64,000 bases of DNA from CBDCNP01 sp965222425 (GTDB lineage Bacteria > Acidobacteriota > Vicinamibacteria > Marinacidobacterales > DATDRI01). This document shows positions 41,410 to 50,698 of the stretch, piece by piece. Location: positions 1 to 64,000 of the forward strand of contig CBDCTW010000018.1 in NCBI GenBank assembly GCA_965222425.1. The letters are read 5' to 3'. The notes below the pieces were generated by a model that worked only from the letters and a program-made list of their open reading frames with translations, was not told the origin of the DNA and ran no database searches. Each line of letters opens with the position of its first letter. Position 1 is the first letter of the stretch. A program made the position numbers and the translations under genes.

Positions 41410-43122
41410 GTGACTAAGGGAAAGCAGCGCGTCGTGGCTATCGTGCCAGCTCGCGGGGGCTACGACGAAGTCCCCTACATGAACATCAAGAAGCTCGGTC
41501 CCATCCCCTTGGTCGCTCACACACTCCAAGAGGCTGTGAAGAGCCGGTACATCGATCGCGTCGTCGTCTCGACCGACGACGAAAAGGTGGCGGCGGTGGC
41601 GCGTGAGTACGGAGCCGAGGTCCCTTTTCTCCGCAACGCAGAGCTCGTCACGGTTCCCCTGATCAAGCCCGTCATCGCCGATGCCGTGCAGTTCGTCGAG
41701 ACCGAGGAAAAGGAGAAATACGACCTGGTGGTGATGCTCCAAGCCACTTCGCCTTTTCGCGCCGCCCAGCAGATCGATGAGGCCTTGGACAAGCTGGTGA
41801 GCGAGGAGTTTGACTCGGTCGTTTCCGTGCGCGAGGAAAAGGCTCTGATGTGGCGGCTGGTGGACGGAGAGCTGAAACAAGCGTTCGGAAAGGCTGGCCG
41901 ACGTGAAGATATGGAGCCGCTCCTTCGCGAGGACGGAGCCATCTGGGCGATGCGTCGACAAGTCTTGGATTCGTCGGAGCGGATGGGCGCGCGGGTGGGT
42001 TATGTCCTCATGGACCAACAGTCCTCCTTTACGGTCCATGACATTTACGACTTCTGGGTTGCGGAAAAGCTGGTGCGTCTACCGCGCATCGTGTTTCGCG
42101 CCGACGGTGGCGCCGAGATTGGCATGGGGCACGTTTATCGGAGCCTGGCCATTGCCGACGAGCTCTGTTCTATCTCCTCGGCGGACGTGCAATTCCTGAT
42201 GAGCGCCGATCACCCGGAGGGGGTGAAACGAGTTTCCAGTGCAGGCTACATGGTACGCGTCTTGTCGGATGGCGGGGTCGACGCCATCGTGGAGGCGATC
42301 CAGGAGTACTCCCCGAACATCGTCGTCAACGACCGACCCTTCTTGGAGAAAGATTATCTGGAAGCGTTGGCGAGGCTCGGCGCGTCGACTGTGAACTTGG
42401 TGGATACCCTCGAGGACATCGAGAAGCCGGCAGAGATTACGTCCATGATCATTGCTACCATGCGCATCGATCAGTTGGAGCTCGAAGACTACTACGCCGG
42501 CCCGGAGTTCGCGATCTTGCGGGAGTCGTTTGCGGGTCGCGCGAAACCGGTGCGAGCGGACGCTCGCCAAGTCGTCATCAGTTTTGGAGGGAGCGATCCG
42601 CAGGGCCTCACCTTGAAAGTGCTGCGTTCCCTCGACGCCCTGACAAGAACGAGGCTCGAGCTCGGCGTCAAGGCCGTCCTCGGCCCCGCGTTCAGTTACG
42701 GGCAGGAGCTCCGCGAGCTATTACCGAAGCTCCACTATCAGCCGATCCTGCTCGAGAACGTGGAGCATATGGCGGAGATTCTGTCAGAAGCCGATCTCAT
42801 TTTTTGCGCGGGAGGCATGACGGTCTACGAGATCGCGGCTCTGCGTGTTCCGGGCATCGTCATGTGTCAAAACGCGCGTGAGGTGCGGCGGATGGAGCAC
42901 TTCTCGCGCTCGGGGTCAGTCGAGCACTTAGGTTTGGGGACCGAGGTGGAAGAGAAACGAATCACTCAGGTTGCCGAGGCACTCCTCGCCAACGAGACTC
43001 GCCGTCGTCGGATGAGCGAGGCGGGCCGAAAGCTGGTCGACGCGCGCGGAGCAAAAAGAGTTGCGGAAGTTGTCAAAAACGCTGTACCGCGGGGACCTGC
43101 GGCGGGAGGTCAGAGACGATGA
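41410..43122 (+). CDS. fused CMP-nonulosonate cytidylyltransferase and PseG-like UDP-sugar hydrolase
   Basis: A 570-residue two-domain protein. Residues 1-225 are NeuA/PseF-like (VVAIVPARGGYDEVPYMNIK, DRVVVSTDDEKVAAVAREYG, VVMLQATSPFR), but the usual GGSKGIPxKN motif is altered to GGYDEVPYMN. Residues 228-560 are PseG-like: IVFRADGGAEIGMGHVYRSL with the catalytic His of GH-V, VVISFGGSDPQGLT and FCAGGMTVYEIAALRVPGI. PseG removes UDP from the bacillosamine/altrose intermediate just before NeuB/PseI. Start GTG 41410; ATGA overlap with the next gene. Fusion of these two pathway steps puts steps before and after NeuB in one chain. Confidence 0.88.
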   Translation: MTKGKQRVVAIVPARGGYDEVPYMNIKKLGPIPLVAHTLQEAVKSRYIDRVVVSTDDEKVAAVAREYGAEVPFLRNAELVTVPLIKPVIADAVQFVETEEKEKYDLVVMLQATSPFRAAQQIDEALDKLVSEEFDSVVSVREEKALMWRLVDGELKQAFGKAGRREDMEPLLREDGAIWAMRRQVLDSSERMGARVGYVLMDQQSSFTVHDIYDFWVAEKLVRLPRIVFRADGGAEIGMGHVYRSLAIADELCSISSADVQFLMSADHPEGVKRVSSAGYMVRVLSDGGVDAIVEAIQEYSPNIVVNDRPFLEKDYLEALARLGASTVNLVDTLEDIEKPAEITSMIIATMRIDQLELEDYYAGPEFAILRESFAGRAKPVRADARQVVISFGGSDPQGLTLKVLRSLDALTRTRLELGVKAVLGPAFSYGQELRELLPKLHYQPILLENVEHMAEILSEADLIFCAGGMTVYEIAALRVPGIVMCQNAREVRRMEHFSRSGSVEHLGLGTEVEEKRITQVAEALLANETRRRRMSEAGRKLVDARGAKRVAEVVKNAVPRGPAAGGQRR

Positions 43123-44081
43123 AATACCTGATTACGGGGGGTTCTGGCTTCGTCGGTTCTCATCTGGCAGGCACCCTTCTCGAGCGCGGCGACGAAGTCT
43201 ACGTAATCGACAACCTTTCCACCGGGAGCATCGAGAACATCGAGCACCTCAAAGACCATCCCCGCTTCCACTACACCATCGACACGATATCCAACGAACC
43301 CGTAACGGCGGAGCTCGTAGACCGAGTGGACACGATCTTCCATTTGGCCGCGGCGGTTGGCGTGCGGCTCATCGTGGAAAGCCCGGTGCATACTATCGAA
43401 ACGAACGTGCACGGCACCGAAACCATTCTCACCCTTGCCAACAAGAAGAAAAAGAAGGTCATCATCGCGTCTACTTCGGAGGTCTACGGTAAAAACCGCA
43501 ATGTTCCTTTCCGAGAGGATTCGGATCTGGTCATGGGGCCCACCAGCAAAGGCCGCTGGAGCTATGCCTGTTCGAAGGCCATCGACGAGTTCCTTGCGCT
43601 CGCCTATTTCAAAGAGAAGAAGCTGCCAGTCGTGATCGTCCGACTTTTCAATACGGTCGGGCCACGGCAAACTGGACAGTACGGTATGGTGATCCCCAAC
43701 TTCGTGAAACAAGCGCTGTCGGCGCGCCCAATCACGGTGTTTGGTGATGGTAAGCAGTCCCGGTGCTTCACCGACGTGTCCGATGTGGTCAAGGGGCTCG
43801 CGGATCTTGCGGTTCACCCTGATGCGCTGGGACAGGTTTTCAACATCGGCACCGGCAACGAGATCACCATTTTGGATCTCGCGAAGAAGGTCAAAGAAAT
43901 GACGGGGAGCAAGGCGGAGATCGTTTTCGTTCCCTACGAGAAGGCGTACGAGGAGGGCTTCGAGGACATGCCGCGGCGTGTTCCCGATATCAGCAAGATC
44001 CAGGAGCTCATCGGGTACAAACCCTCCTTCACGCTCGAGCAGACGCTACAGAGGGTCATCGGCTTCTTTTCTCAGGCCTGA
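43119..44081 (+). CDS. extended SDR nucleotide-sugar epimerase/decarboxylase
   Basis: A 320-residue SDR with an intact active site. MKYLITGGSGFVGSHLAGTL, FHLAAAVGVRLIVESP, IASTSEVYGKN (Thr/Ser), and YACSK in RWSYACSKAIDEFLALAYFK (Tyr and Lys). VRLFNTVGPRQTGQYGMVIP and FGDGKQSRCFTDVSDVV match the UDP-glucuronate decarboxylase/UDP-sugar epimerase group. Supplies a nucleotide sugar for the glycan made by the operon. Overlaps the upstream gene by 4 bases. Confidence 0.9.
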   Translation: MKYLITGGSGFVGSHLAGTLLERGDEVYVIDNLSTGSIENIEHLKDHPRFHYTIDTISNEPVTAELVDRVDTIFHLAAAVGVRLIVESPVHTIETNVHGTETILTLANKKKKKVIIASTSEVYGKNRNVPFREDSDLVMGPTSKGRWSYACSKAIDEFLALAYFKEKKLPVVIVRLFNTVGPRQTGQYGMVIPNFVKQALSARPITVFGDGKQSRCFTDVSDVVKGLADLAVHPDALGQVFNIGTGNEITILDLAKKVKEMTGSKAEIVFVPYEKAYEEGFEDMPRRVPDISKIQELIGYKPSFTLEQTLQRVIGFFSQA

Positions 44082-44095
44082 CGGAAAAGACGCAA

Positions 44096-45766
44096 GTGCG
44101 CGACCCCTCACTAGCGGCCATACTGGTTCTGGCCGCCGGACTCCGAATCTACGGCTTGGAACACGGGCTCCCCCACGTCTACAACCCCGACGAAGTCAAC
44201 ATCATGGCCCGCGCGCTTTCCATCGCGCGAGATCCCAACCCCCACTACTTCCTCTATCCCAACTTCTTTTTCTTCCTTCTGTTCGGTGTCATGGGTGGCC
44301 TTTTCGTGGTCGGCCGCCTGGTGGGCCGCTACGGCAATGTCGCCGCCTTCGAGGCGCGCTTTTTCGAGGACCCCTCGGATTTCTACCTGGCTGGACGGCT
44401 ATTCGGCGTCCTGTGCGCACTGGCGACGATCGTTCTTACCTATCGATTGGCGGCGAAGCACTTTGGACGCACCGCAGCCCGCGCCGCTGCGCTATTCATG
44501 GCCGTCGCTTACTTCCACGTGCGAGATTCTCACTATCTAAAGCACGATGTACCAGCCGGGCTGTTGCTGGTGCTCGCCCTCACCGCCTTCGATCGGATCC
44601 GAGAAGATCCACGGATTCGTTCCTATGTGGTCTCTGGACTGGCGATGGGACTGGCGTTTGCGACGCACTACTACACGATCTTCTTGGCTCCGGCGTTCGT
44701 GGCCTACCACCTCGTGGTGGCGCGTTTTCGGGGCTTCGCGAGAGTCTTGCTCACCGGGGCGGTGGCAGGCGCAACGTTTTTTGCTCTCTCGCCGTTCGTG
44801 GTCATCGACTTCCCCATCGCCATCGATCACATGATGGCGAACCGGCAAGTGGTCGTTGATCGAAGTGTTTCGGATGGGGCACTTTTTCTGCCGAGTCTAC
44901 TCGCCTACGTCCAATTCATGATTCAACAGGGGTTCGGCTGCCTCCTGTTCGCGCTGGTCGTCGTGGGCTGGGTTTTGATGGCTCGGCGGGACAGAGGTTT
45001 GTTGACGCTTTGGGGAACGTTTCCTCTCTTGTTCTTCTTGTTCATCGGCTACACCTTTTTCGCCGGACGCTACCTCAACCCGATTCTTCCCAGCCTGGCT
45101 GGTGCGGCGGGGCTTGCCGTCGCTTGGTTGAGCGAGCGTTTCGGGCAGCGAGCTGCCTGGGCGGCGGCACTGCTAGCCTGTTTGCAGCCTCTTTACAACG
45201 ATATCCAGGTGGATCGACTCTTCGCCGGGGAAGACACGCGCACGCTCGCGAAAGAATGGATCGTGGATGAGTTACCGGACGGCACCTCCCTTGCGTTGCA
45301 ATCGTATTCGGTGCCGGTTCCGCAATCGGCCCAAAGTATAAGAGAGAGCCTCGCGCACAACGATACGCTCGACGAATTGGAGCGCGAAGGGAAGTATTCC
45401 CACTTGCTTTCGGTCGCCGAGGCCAACCACCCTACGTACGGACTTTTTTTCCTTGGACGTGGGGACGAAAGAAACCGAACGTACTTCGACTATCAGGAAA
45501 TCGTGGCTCAGGACTTGGAGCCTCTAGCCGACCGGGGCGTCGAAGCCATCGTGCTGCGTTACCCGCCCGGACCGATGCCGCCCCCAGTGGAAGGTTTCTT
45601 CGCAAGCGTTGCGCGTAACGGAACGCGGCTCGCCCGAATCACGCCCTTTCGTGAGGAACGGGAGAATCCTCTGCATCCCTATATGGATAATGAGGACTGG
45701 CCGGCACGCGCCGGGCTATCGCACAAAGGACCGCTCATCGAAATATGGTCGCTCGAAAAGCCCTAG
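44096..45766 (+). CDS. GT39-type polyprenyl-phosphate-sugar transferase, polytopic
   Basis: A 556-residue membrane protein of the dolichyl-phosphate-mannose mannosyltransferase/ArnT type. Early loop HVYNPDEVNIMARALSIARD has the acidic Asp-Glu typical of the catalytic first periplasmic loop; VRDSHYLKHDVPAGLLLVLA is the second conserved element. About 9-11 hydrophobic segments up to residue 370, then a soluble C-terminal region. Sugar donor is probably the lipid-linked sugar made by the GT2 at 26398. Start GTG 44096. It overlaps the next gene by 22 bases. Confidence 0.82.
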   Translation: MRDPSLAAILVLAAGLRIYGLEHGLPHVYNPDEVNIMARALSIARDPNPHYFLYPNFFFFLLFGVMGGLFVVGRLVGRYGNVAAFEARFFEDPSDFYLAGRLFGVLCALATIVLTYRLAAKHFGRTAARAAALFMAVAYFHVRDSHYLKHDVPAGLLLVLALTAFDRIREDPRIRSYVVSGLAMGLAFATHYYTIFLAPAFVAYHLVVARFRGFARVLLTGAVAGATFFALSPFVVIDFPIAIDHMMANRQVVVDRSVSDGALFLPSLLAYVQFMIQQGFGCLLFALVVVGWVLMARRDRGLLTLWGTFPLLFFLFIGYTFFAGRYLNPILPSLAGAAGLAVAWLSERFGQRAAWAAALLACLQPLYNDIQVDRLFAGEDTRTLAKEWIVDELPDGTSLALQSYSVPVPQSAQSIRESLAHNDTLDELEREGKYSHLLSVAEANHPTYGLFFLGRGDERNRTYFDYQEIVAQDLEPLADRGVEAIVLRYPPGPMPPPVEGFFASVARNGTRLARITPFREERENPLHPYMDNEDWPARAGLSHKGPLIEIWSLEKP

Positions 45767-47634
45767 CTGCGGCGCTGGTCCTATTTCCGATGTTGGTGGC
45801 TGGCCTTGCGACCTACTGGGTCTACGGCCAACCTCGTGCCGCCTACGTGGATTTCGAGCGCGGCTACGAAGACGGGTTCGTATCGGGCTTTCACGCCCAC
45901 GAGCGTATGGATGGCCGGGGCTTCCGTTGGAGCACCGGGGACAGCTTCGTTCGTTTTGGGAACCTCCCTCCCCAAACCCGACTGCGGGTCGAGGTAAGAC
46001 TCAAGGCACTTCGGCCAAAGGAGGTACCGTTGCCCGGTGTTCGTTTCACGGCCAACGGAGTCACCGTCTTCGAGACCGTGTCGGATCCGGGACTCGTGAC
46101 CTATCGCTTTGGCATGACTCTGCGCGGGGAGTCACTGGACCTCGGAATCCATCCTGACATTTTCGTGCCCACCGATTACGATCGCGAGGACGACCGCGTG
46201 CTGGGTGTGCAGATCTTCTCGGTGAGAGTCCAGCCTCAGGGTGGAGCTCCGAGATGGAAGGCTCCTGCGGTGCGCATGGCGCTCGCGGCCGCGATGCTGC
46301 TCGTGGCCGGGCTCCTGGCGGGTCTTCCCTTATCTGTCTCGTCGTTGGCGGCATCGGTTTGTATCGGTGGTTTCGCTTATCTGCTTGGTCAAGACAGCGT
46401 TGTCTTTTCCTCGTACCCCCAACGGGTCTTGACGCTGGCGGTGACGACGCTCGTGGCCAGTGCCGTCCTTCGGATCGTTCTTCGGCGGGTCCAGTGGCTC
46501 GGGTCGATGGAGAGATCGATTCTCATCGGAGTGTTGGCCGGAAGTTTGTTGTTGAAACTGGCCGGCCTCTTTTATCCACTCTTCTTCAGCTCCGATGCTC
46601 AGTTTCAGGCCAACCGTCTGGAAGACGTCATGGAAGGGGATTTTTTCACGACTTCGGTCACGCAGCATGATCCCCCGTTCCGGATACCCTATCCCGTCTC
46701 CTTGTATGTCCTGGCGGTGCCCTTTACGAGCTTGGGAGTCGATCCGGTAACGGTTCTGAAGCTCTTGACGACGTTGACAGACATCTCGGTAGGCTTAGTG
46801 CTAGCTTTCTTCGGCGCGCGATTCTTGCGCGACGTCCGCGCCGGCATACTGGCCGCCGCAAGCTACCAGCTGGTTCCCTTGAACTTCTTGGCGTTTTCCT
46901 CTGGAAACTACACCAACCTCTTCGGCGCCGCGGTGACGGTTTTTTTCCTCGCTTTCCTATTGATCGCGACAAGAAGTCAGCACACACTGCCTTTGGTCGG
47001 CGCCTTTGCGGCCTCCTTCATCGCCTTGACCGCCCACTTCGGGTCGTTTCTCTATGCCGTCTTGCTATGGCCGGCGTGGTTGGTCGCCGTCGGGTGGGTC
47101 GCACCTGCCGAGCTAGAGCCCCGACGAAGGAAACACATCGTCGCGGTGGTGGCTACGTGTTTCGCCCTGGCGTGCATCTATTACATAGGTTATGCGGAGT
47201 TGTTCTTCGATCAGTGGGGACGTGCCTTCTCGAGTGATTACGCCACCGGGGATCAGGTCGCGGAAGGGCCGTTGGCGAAGCTGGCCTTCAACGTGGCTTT
47301 CTTTCGAGAGCAGGCGGGGATTGTGTTTGCCCTTCTGGCGCTAGCGGGTGCGATTCCCATTCTCGCGAAGTCGCGCCAGTCTCCGTTCCACGCGGCTGCG
47401 ACCGCATGGTTCGGAGTTACCGCTGTGTTCTTCTTGTTGGGCCTGATGACGGCGCTCGACGTGCGTTACGTCCTTCAAGCCTTGCCTTTGCTGGCGCTCT
47501 TTGCGGGGAGCTTCCTCTCCGGTGCGTTTCAAAGAAAGTGGAGCGGTCGTCTCGCCGGGACTTTGGCGCTAGGATACTTGATGGTGGTGGGGGCCGGAAA
47601 CTATCTCTATTGCCTCCTCGAACGCTATCATTGA
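45745..47634 (+). CDS. polytopic membrane protein, GT39-like with periplasmic jelly-roll-like N-domain
   Basis: A 629-residue protein. One N-terminal segment (AALVLFPMLVAGLATYWVYG), a soluble domain of about 140 residues with beta pattern (FVRFGNLPPQTRLRVEVRLK, VRFTANGVTVFETV), then about 12 hydrophobic segments with a loop FFSSDAQFQANRLEDVMEGD that has the acidic residues of GT-C transferases. Function is likely lipid-linked sugar transfer, but the family is not certain. It overlaps the GT39 upstream by 22 bases, and is followed 27 bases later by the antiporter. Confidence 0.65.
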   Translation: MVARKALAAALVLFPMLVAGLATYWVYGQPRAAYVDFERGYEDGFVSGFHAHERMDGRGFRWSTGDSFVRFGNLPPQTRLRVEVRLKALRPKEVPLPGVRFTANGVTVFETVSDPGLVTYRFGMTLRGESLDLGIHPDIFVPTDYDREDDRVLGVQIFSVRVQPQGGAPRWKAPAVRMALAAAMLLVAGLLAGLPLSVSSLAASVCIGGFAYLLGQDSVVFSSYPQRVLTLAVTTLVASAVLRIVLRRVQWLGSMERSILIGVLAGSLLLKLAGLFYPLFFSSDAQFQANRLEDVMEGDFFTTSVTQHDPPFRIPYPVSLYVLAVPFTSLGVDPVTVLKLLTTLTDISVGLVLAFFGARFLRDVRAGILAAASYQLVPLNFLAFSSGNYTNLFGAAVTVFFLAFLLIATRSQHTLPLVGAFAASFIALTAHFGSFLYAVLLWPAWLVAVGWVAPAELEPRRRKHIVAVVATCFALACIYYIGYAELFFDQWGRAFSSDYATGDQVAEGPLAKLAFNVAFFREQAGIVFALLALAGAIPILAKSRQSPFHAAATAWFGVTAVFFLLGLMTALDVRYVLQALPLLALFAGSFLSGAFQRKWSGRLAGTLALGYLMVVGAGNYLYCLLERYH

Positions 47635-47661
47635 CACCGTTAAGAAACGGGAGACTTCGAC

Positions 47662-48864
47662 TTGGGTGAGACCGAGATCGTATTAGAGAATCTGGTCGAG
47701 ATCCTTCTCCTCGCTTGCGTCGTGGCGATTGCGGTCAAGCGGATCCACGTACCCTATACGACCGCTTTGGTCTTGGTCGGAATCGCGGTCAGCTTCTTAC
47801 CCTTTCACCTCGAGGTAAGACTGAGCAAGGAGCTCGTCCTTCTGATCATCCTGCCACCATTGCTCTTCCAGGGAGCGCTGCACATGGATCTGGATCAGTT
47901 GCGGCGTAACTTGTTGCCCATCGTGACACTCGCCGTCCCGGGTCTCATCGTGGCGATGCTTCTGATGAGCGCCATGCTCCACTACGCGATGGGGATGCCT
48001 TGGCTCAAAGGGATGCTTTTCGGAGCCATGGTGGCGGCGACCGACCCCATCTCCGTCTTAGCCGTCTTCCGAGAGGTGAAAACCCCCGAGCGACTAAAGG
48101 CCCTCATCGAGGGCGAGAGCCTTTTCAACGATGGGACGAGCGTGGTCTTGTTCGGGGTGATCTACGGGGCGCTCTACGGTGGGACGGACGTGACTGCGGG
48201 GGAAGCGGCACTGGAGTTCATCAAGGTCGTCATCGGTGGAGGGGCGGTGGGTTTGGCCTTGGGTTACATCGCGTACAAGACGATGCAACGCCTCGACGAT
48301 CACCTGCTCGAAGTGACGCTTACCGTGGTGCTTGTCTTCGGAAGTTTTCTGGTGGCGGAAGTCTTTCATCTTTCGGGCGTGATCGCCGTCGTGGTCGCAG
48401 GGCTCATCATCGGCAACTACGGCCGCTCCTTCTCCATGTCGAAACAGACGCGAGAGACGGTGGAGAACTTCTGGGAGGTGATCGATTTCTTGATCAATGC
48501 GCTTTTGTTTCTGCTCATCGGCTTCGAAATGAAGGCGTATATTCCGGATATCCAGAGATTCCTGGTGCCTGGACTCTTGGTGGTGGCGATCGTCCTCGCT
48601 TCCCGCGCGCTAACCGTCTACCCGGTCTGGTTCATGGTGAGCAAGACGCCACAGAAATATCCTTTCCCTTGGTCGCATGTCATGTGGTGGGGTGGGCTCA
48701 GGGGCTCGATTCCCATCGCGCTGGTCTTGGGGATGCCCTCGAACGTTCCTTTTCGAGCCGAGTTCCTGGTTCTCGCGGCTTTCCTTGTTTTCTTCTCGCT
48801 GGTCATCCAAACGCTCACCATGAAGCCATTGGTGCAGGCGGTAATCGAAAGGGCGCCCGAGTGA
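47662..48864 (+). CDS. CPA1-family Na+/H+ antiporter
   Basis: A 400-residue polytopic protein with about 12 segments. VAATDPISVLAVF carries the Asp of the ion-binding site, and LIEGESLFNDGTSVVLFGVI has the ND pair of CPA1 antiporters; WWGGLRGSIPIALVLGM is the conserved late segment with Arg. Exchanges Na+ (or K+) for H+ at the inner membrane. Start TTG 47662 or GTG 47665. Its link to glycan genes is unclear; it lies 7 bases before alr. Confidence 0.9.
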   Translation: MGETEIVLENLVEILLLACVVAIAVKRIHVPYTTALVLVGIAVSFLPFHLEVRLSKELVLLIILPPLLFQGALHMDLDQLRRNLLPIVTLAVPGLIVAMLLMSAMLHYAMGMPWLKGMLFGAMVAATDPISVLAVFREVKTPERLKALIEGESLFNDGTSVVLFGVIYGALYGGTDVTAGEAALEFIKVVIGGGAVGLALGYIAYKTMQRLDDHLLEVTLTVVLVFGSFLVAEVFHLSGVIAVVVAGLIIGNYGRSFSMSKQTRETVENFWEVIDFLINALLFLLIGFEMKAYIPDIQRFLVPGLLVVAIVLASRALTVYPVWFMVSKTPQKYPFPWSHVMWWGGLRGSIPIALVLGMPSNVPFRAEFLVLAAFLVFFSLVIQTLTMKPLVQAVIERAPE

Positions 48865-48871
48865 GGACGCA

Positions 48872-50011
48872 TTGACTCGGGGCGCGTCCTGGATCGAGAT
48901 CGATCGCCGACGTTTGAGCTCGAACGTCAGTGCTTTCAGAAGCCTGATGGATCCCGACTGCGCCCTCATGATCGTAGTGAAGGCGAATGCTTACGGTCAT
49001 GGCCTTTCCGAGGTCGCACCGCTCGTCGCCGGAGAGGCCGATTGGCTCGGTGTAAACTCTCTGGATGAAGCGTTGGCACTCGATGGCCTGGGCATCGAAA
49101 AGCCGATCGCTATTCTCGGTTACACACCGGAGAGCCGCACCGGGGAAGTGGTCGGCCACGGTTTCCACCAGGTCGTTTTTCGCCTCGACTCAGCCGAGAG
49201 TCTCTCTCAAGCGGCTCGCGAAGCGAATCGCTCCGCGCAGGTACACATCAAGGTGGAAACCGGTACTCACCGATTGGGAGTTCCGGTCTCGGAGCTGGAA
49301 AATTTCTTGGGAGAGTTGGGGAAGCTTCCGAGCCTCCGGGTGGAAGGAATGTACACCCACTTTGCCAACATCGAAGACACGTTGGATCCTTCTTTCACCG
49401 AGCTTCAGCTCCAGCGATTCCGTGAGGCCCTCGAGATCTCGAAACGCGCCGGCATCGAGCCGCGTCTCGTGCACGCCGCGGCAACGGCGGGAGTTCTCCT
49501 CTATCCCGAGACCCATTTCAGCATGGTGCGCATCGGGATCGGTGCTTATGGGGTTTGGCCTTCCCGAGAGACACGTTTGGCTTCTCGCGAGAGAGGCAAA
49601 GAAGTCGCACTAGAGCCCGTTCTAAGCTGGAAGGCCAGGATTGTGCAGATCAAAGATGTTGCGGCGGGGGATTACATCGGCTACGGCCTGACGCACCAAG
49701 CACCACGGCGGATGCAGGTGGCAGTGATACCGGTCGGCTACTACGAAGGCCTCGATCGCAAGCTTTCCAACACGGGCCGTGCGCTGGTTCGCGGGCACAC
49801 TGCTCCGATGGTGGGAAGGGTGGCGATGAACATGGCGGTCTTGGACGTAACCGCGACCGGCGCCTCAGCCGGCGATGAGGTTGTTTTGATCGGGAAACAA
49901 GACAGGGGAGAAATCGCCGTGGAAGAGCTCGCCGAAAAAACGGGAACCATCCCCTATGAGGTCCTAGCTCGAATCCATCCATTTCTACCCCGCGTTGTCG
50001 TCACTTCCTAA
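48872..50011 (+). CDS. alr: alanine racemase
   Basis: A 379-residue fold-type III PLP enzyme. MIVVKANAYGHGLSEVAPL contains the PLP Lys, VHIKVETGTHRLGVP and YTHFANIEDTLD are barrel motifs, FSMVRIGIGAYGVWPS carries the phosphate-binding RxGxxxYG, and GYGLTHQAPRRMQVAVIPVG, GRVAMNMAVLDVT follow with the catalytic Tyr region (VGYYEGLDRKLSN). Makes D-Ala for peptidoglycan. Start TTG 48872. Confidence 0.95.
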   Translation: MTRGASWIEIDRRRLSSNVSAFRSLMDPDCALMIVVKANAYGHGLSEVAPLVAGEADWLGVNSLDEALALDGLGIEKPIAILGYTPESRTGEVVGHGFHQVVFRLDSAESLSQAAREANRSAQVHIKVETGTHRLGVPVSELENFLGELGKLPSLRVEGMYTHFANIEDTLDPSFTELQLQRFREALEISKRAGIEPRLVHAAATAGVLLYPETHFSMVRIGIGAYGVWPSRETRLASRERGKEVALEPVLSWKARIVQIKDVAAGDYIGYGLTHQAPRRMQVAVIPVGYYEGLDRKLSNTGRALVRGHTAPMVGRVAMNMAVLDVTATGASAGDEVVLIGKQDRGEIAVEELAEKTGTIPYEVLARIHPFLPRVVVTS

Positions 50012-50480
50012 GCAGGCGGTTTTTTGATACACCCGACTTGGCGAGCTGAGCCAGAACTGAGCCAGTCTCGTTTTTGCTTACGTAGGGTTGTCCCATGAAA
50101 AAATGGATCTCGATTGTCTAGTACGGACGCTTGGGTGCTGACCTCAATGGCCTACCAGCCCCTCTTGGAACTGCTTCAAGAGCTCCTCTGCTTCCGAGCT
50201 GGCGTCCTCCAGGCGGCTCCGCGCTCTCGAGAAGGTCATGGCGACGGAGCTTGTAGACTTCAACGCCCTCGTCAAACAGGAAGCGGTCCCGCCAGTGATG
50301 GTTCCGACAATCTAAGAAGTCTCTTCGCGAGTCAAACACTCCTGGGGACTTCGTTGGGCTCGAGCTGGCACCGCAAGCTCATCGCGAGGAAGTTCGGCAG
50401 TTCCAAGAACCGGACGTGTCGTCACGTATCTGGGGCGACCACGAATCCGACGAGAAGCTCGAAGAGTCGTTTATTCAGAG
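50012..50480. other. 469-bp gap with decayed coding sequence
   Basis: The minus strand 50130-50310 reads RDRFLFDEGVEVYKLRRHDL and, after a frame change, SRLEDASSEAEELLKQFQEG, which looks like one frameshifted gene of unknown family. 50329-50362 copies a piece of the Nudix gene (separate entry). The plus strand 50320-50482 has an open C-terminal-like stretch ending WGDHESDEKLEESFIQS-stop without a start. A small tandem repeat CTGAGCCAG occurs at 50053-50072. Confidence 0.45.
50329..50362 (-). pseudogene. fragment duplicated from a Nudix hydrolase gene
   Basis: ACACTCCTGGGGACTTCGTT and GGGCTCGAGCT match, with three differences, the segment at 50958-50991 that encodes the Nudix box region (LEPNEAPQECL) of the intact Nudix gene. 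The reading frame around it is not kept. Too short to tell paralog relic from partial duplication. Confidence 0.45.
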
Positions 50481-50654
50481 TTAGTCGTAGACGCTCTGAA
50501 TTTGATGAAACGTCTCCTCGGTGGCGGCGCACAGCTTCTCGAAACCTTGGAGGGAGACTTCGAGCTCGGCGATGGTCGCCTCGAAATCGCTCGGCAGCGT
50601 TGGTTCTTCATCGGACTCACGCTCGACGAAGTGCGCTTGGCAAGGCACTGGCAC
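50481..50654 (-). CDS. possible small protein, 57 residues
   Basis: From GTG 50654: a frame rich in Glu and Leu, FEATIAELEVSLQGFEKLCA and ATEETFHQIQSVYD, with codon use like the surrounding genes and helical, coiled-coil-like pattern. It follows the Nudix gene by 45 bases on the same strand. Not recognised; superficially like small exonuclease VII subunit helices, but that match is not convincing. Confidence 0.35.
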   Translation of the reverse strand: MPVPCQAHFVERESDEEPTLPSDFEATIAELEVSLQGFEKLCAATEETFHQIQSVYD

Positions 50655-50698
50655 GTTGGGCAAAAGGTTAGCGAGACACGCATGATGGTCCCAAGGAC

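Noticed and set aside
50481..50654. xseB (exonuclease VII small subunit)
   Set aside because: Length and helices are similar, but conserved XseB residues are not visible and no xseA is near.
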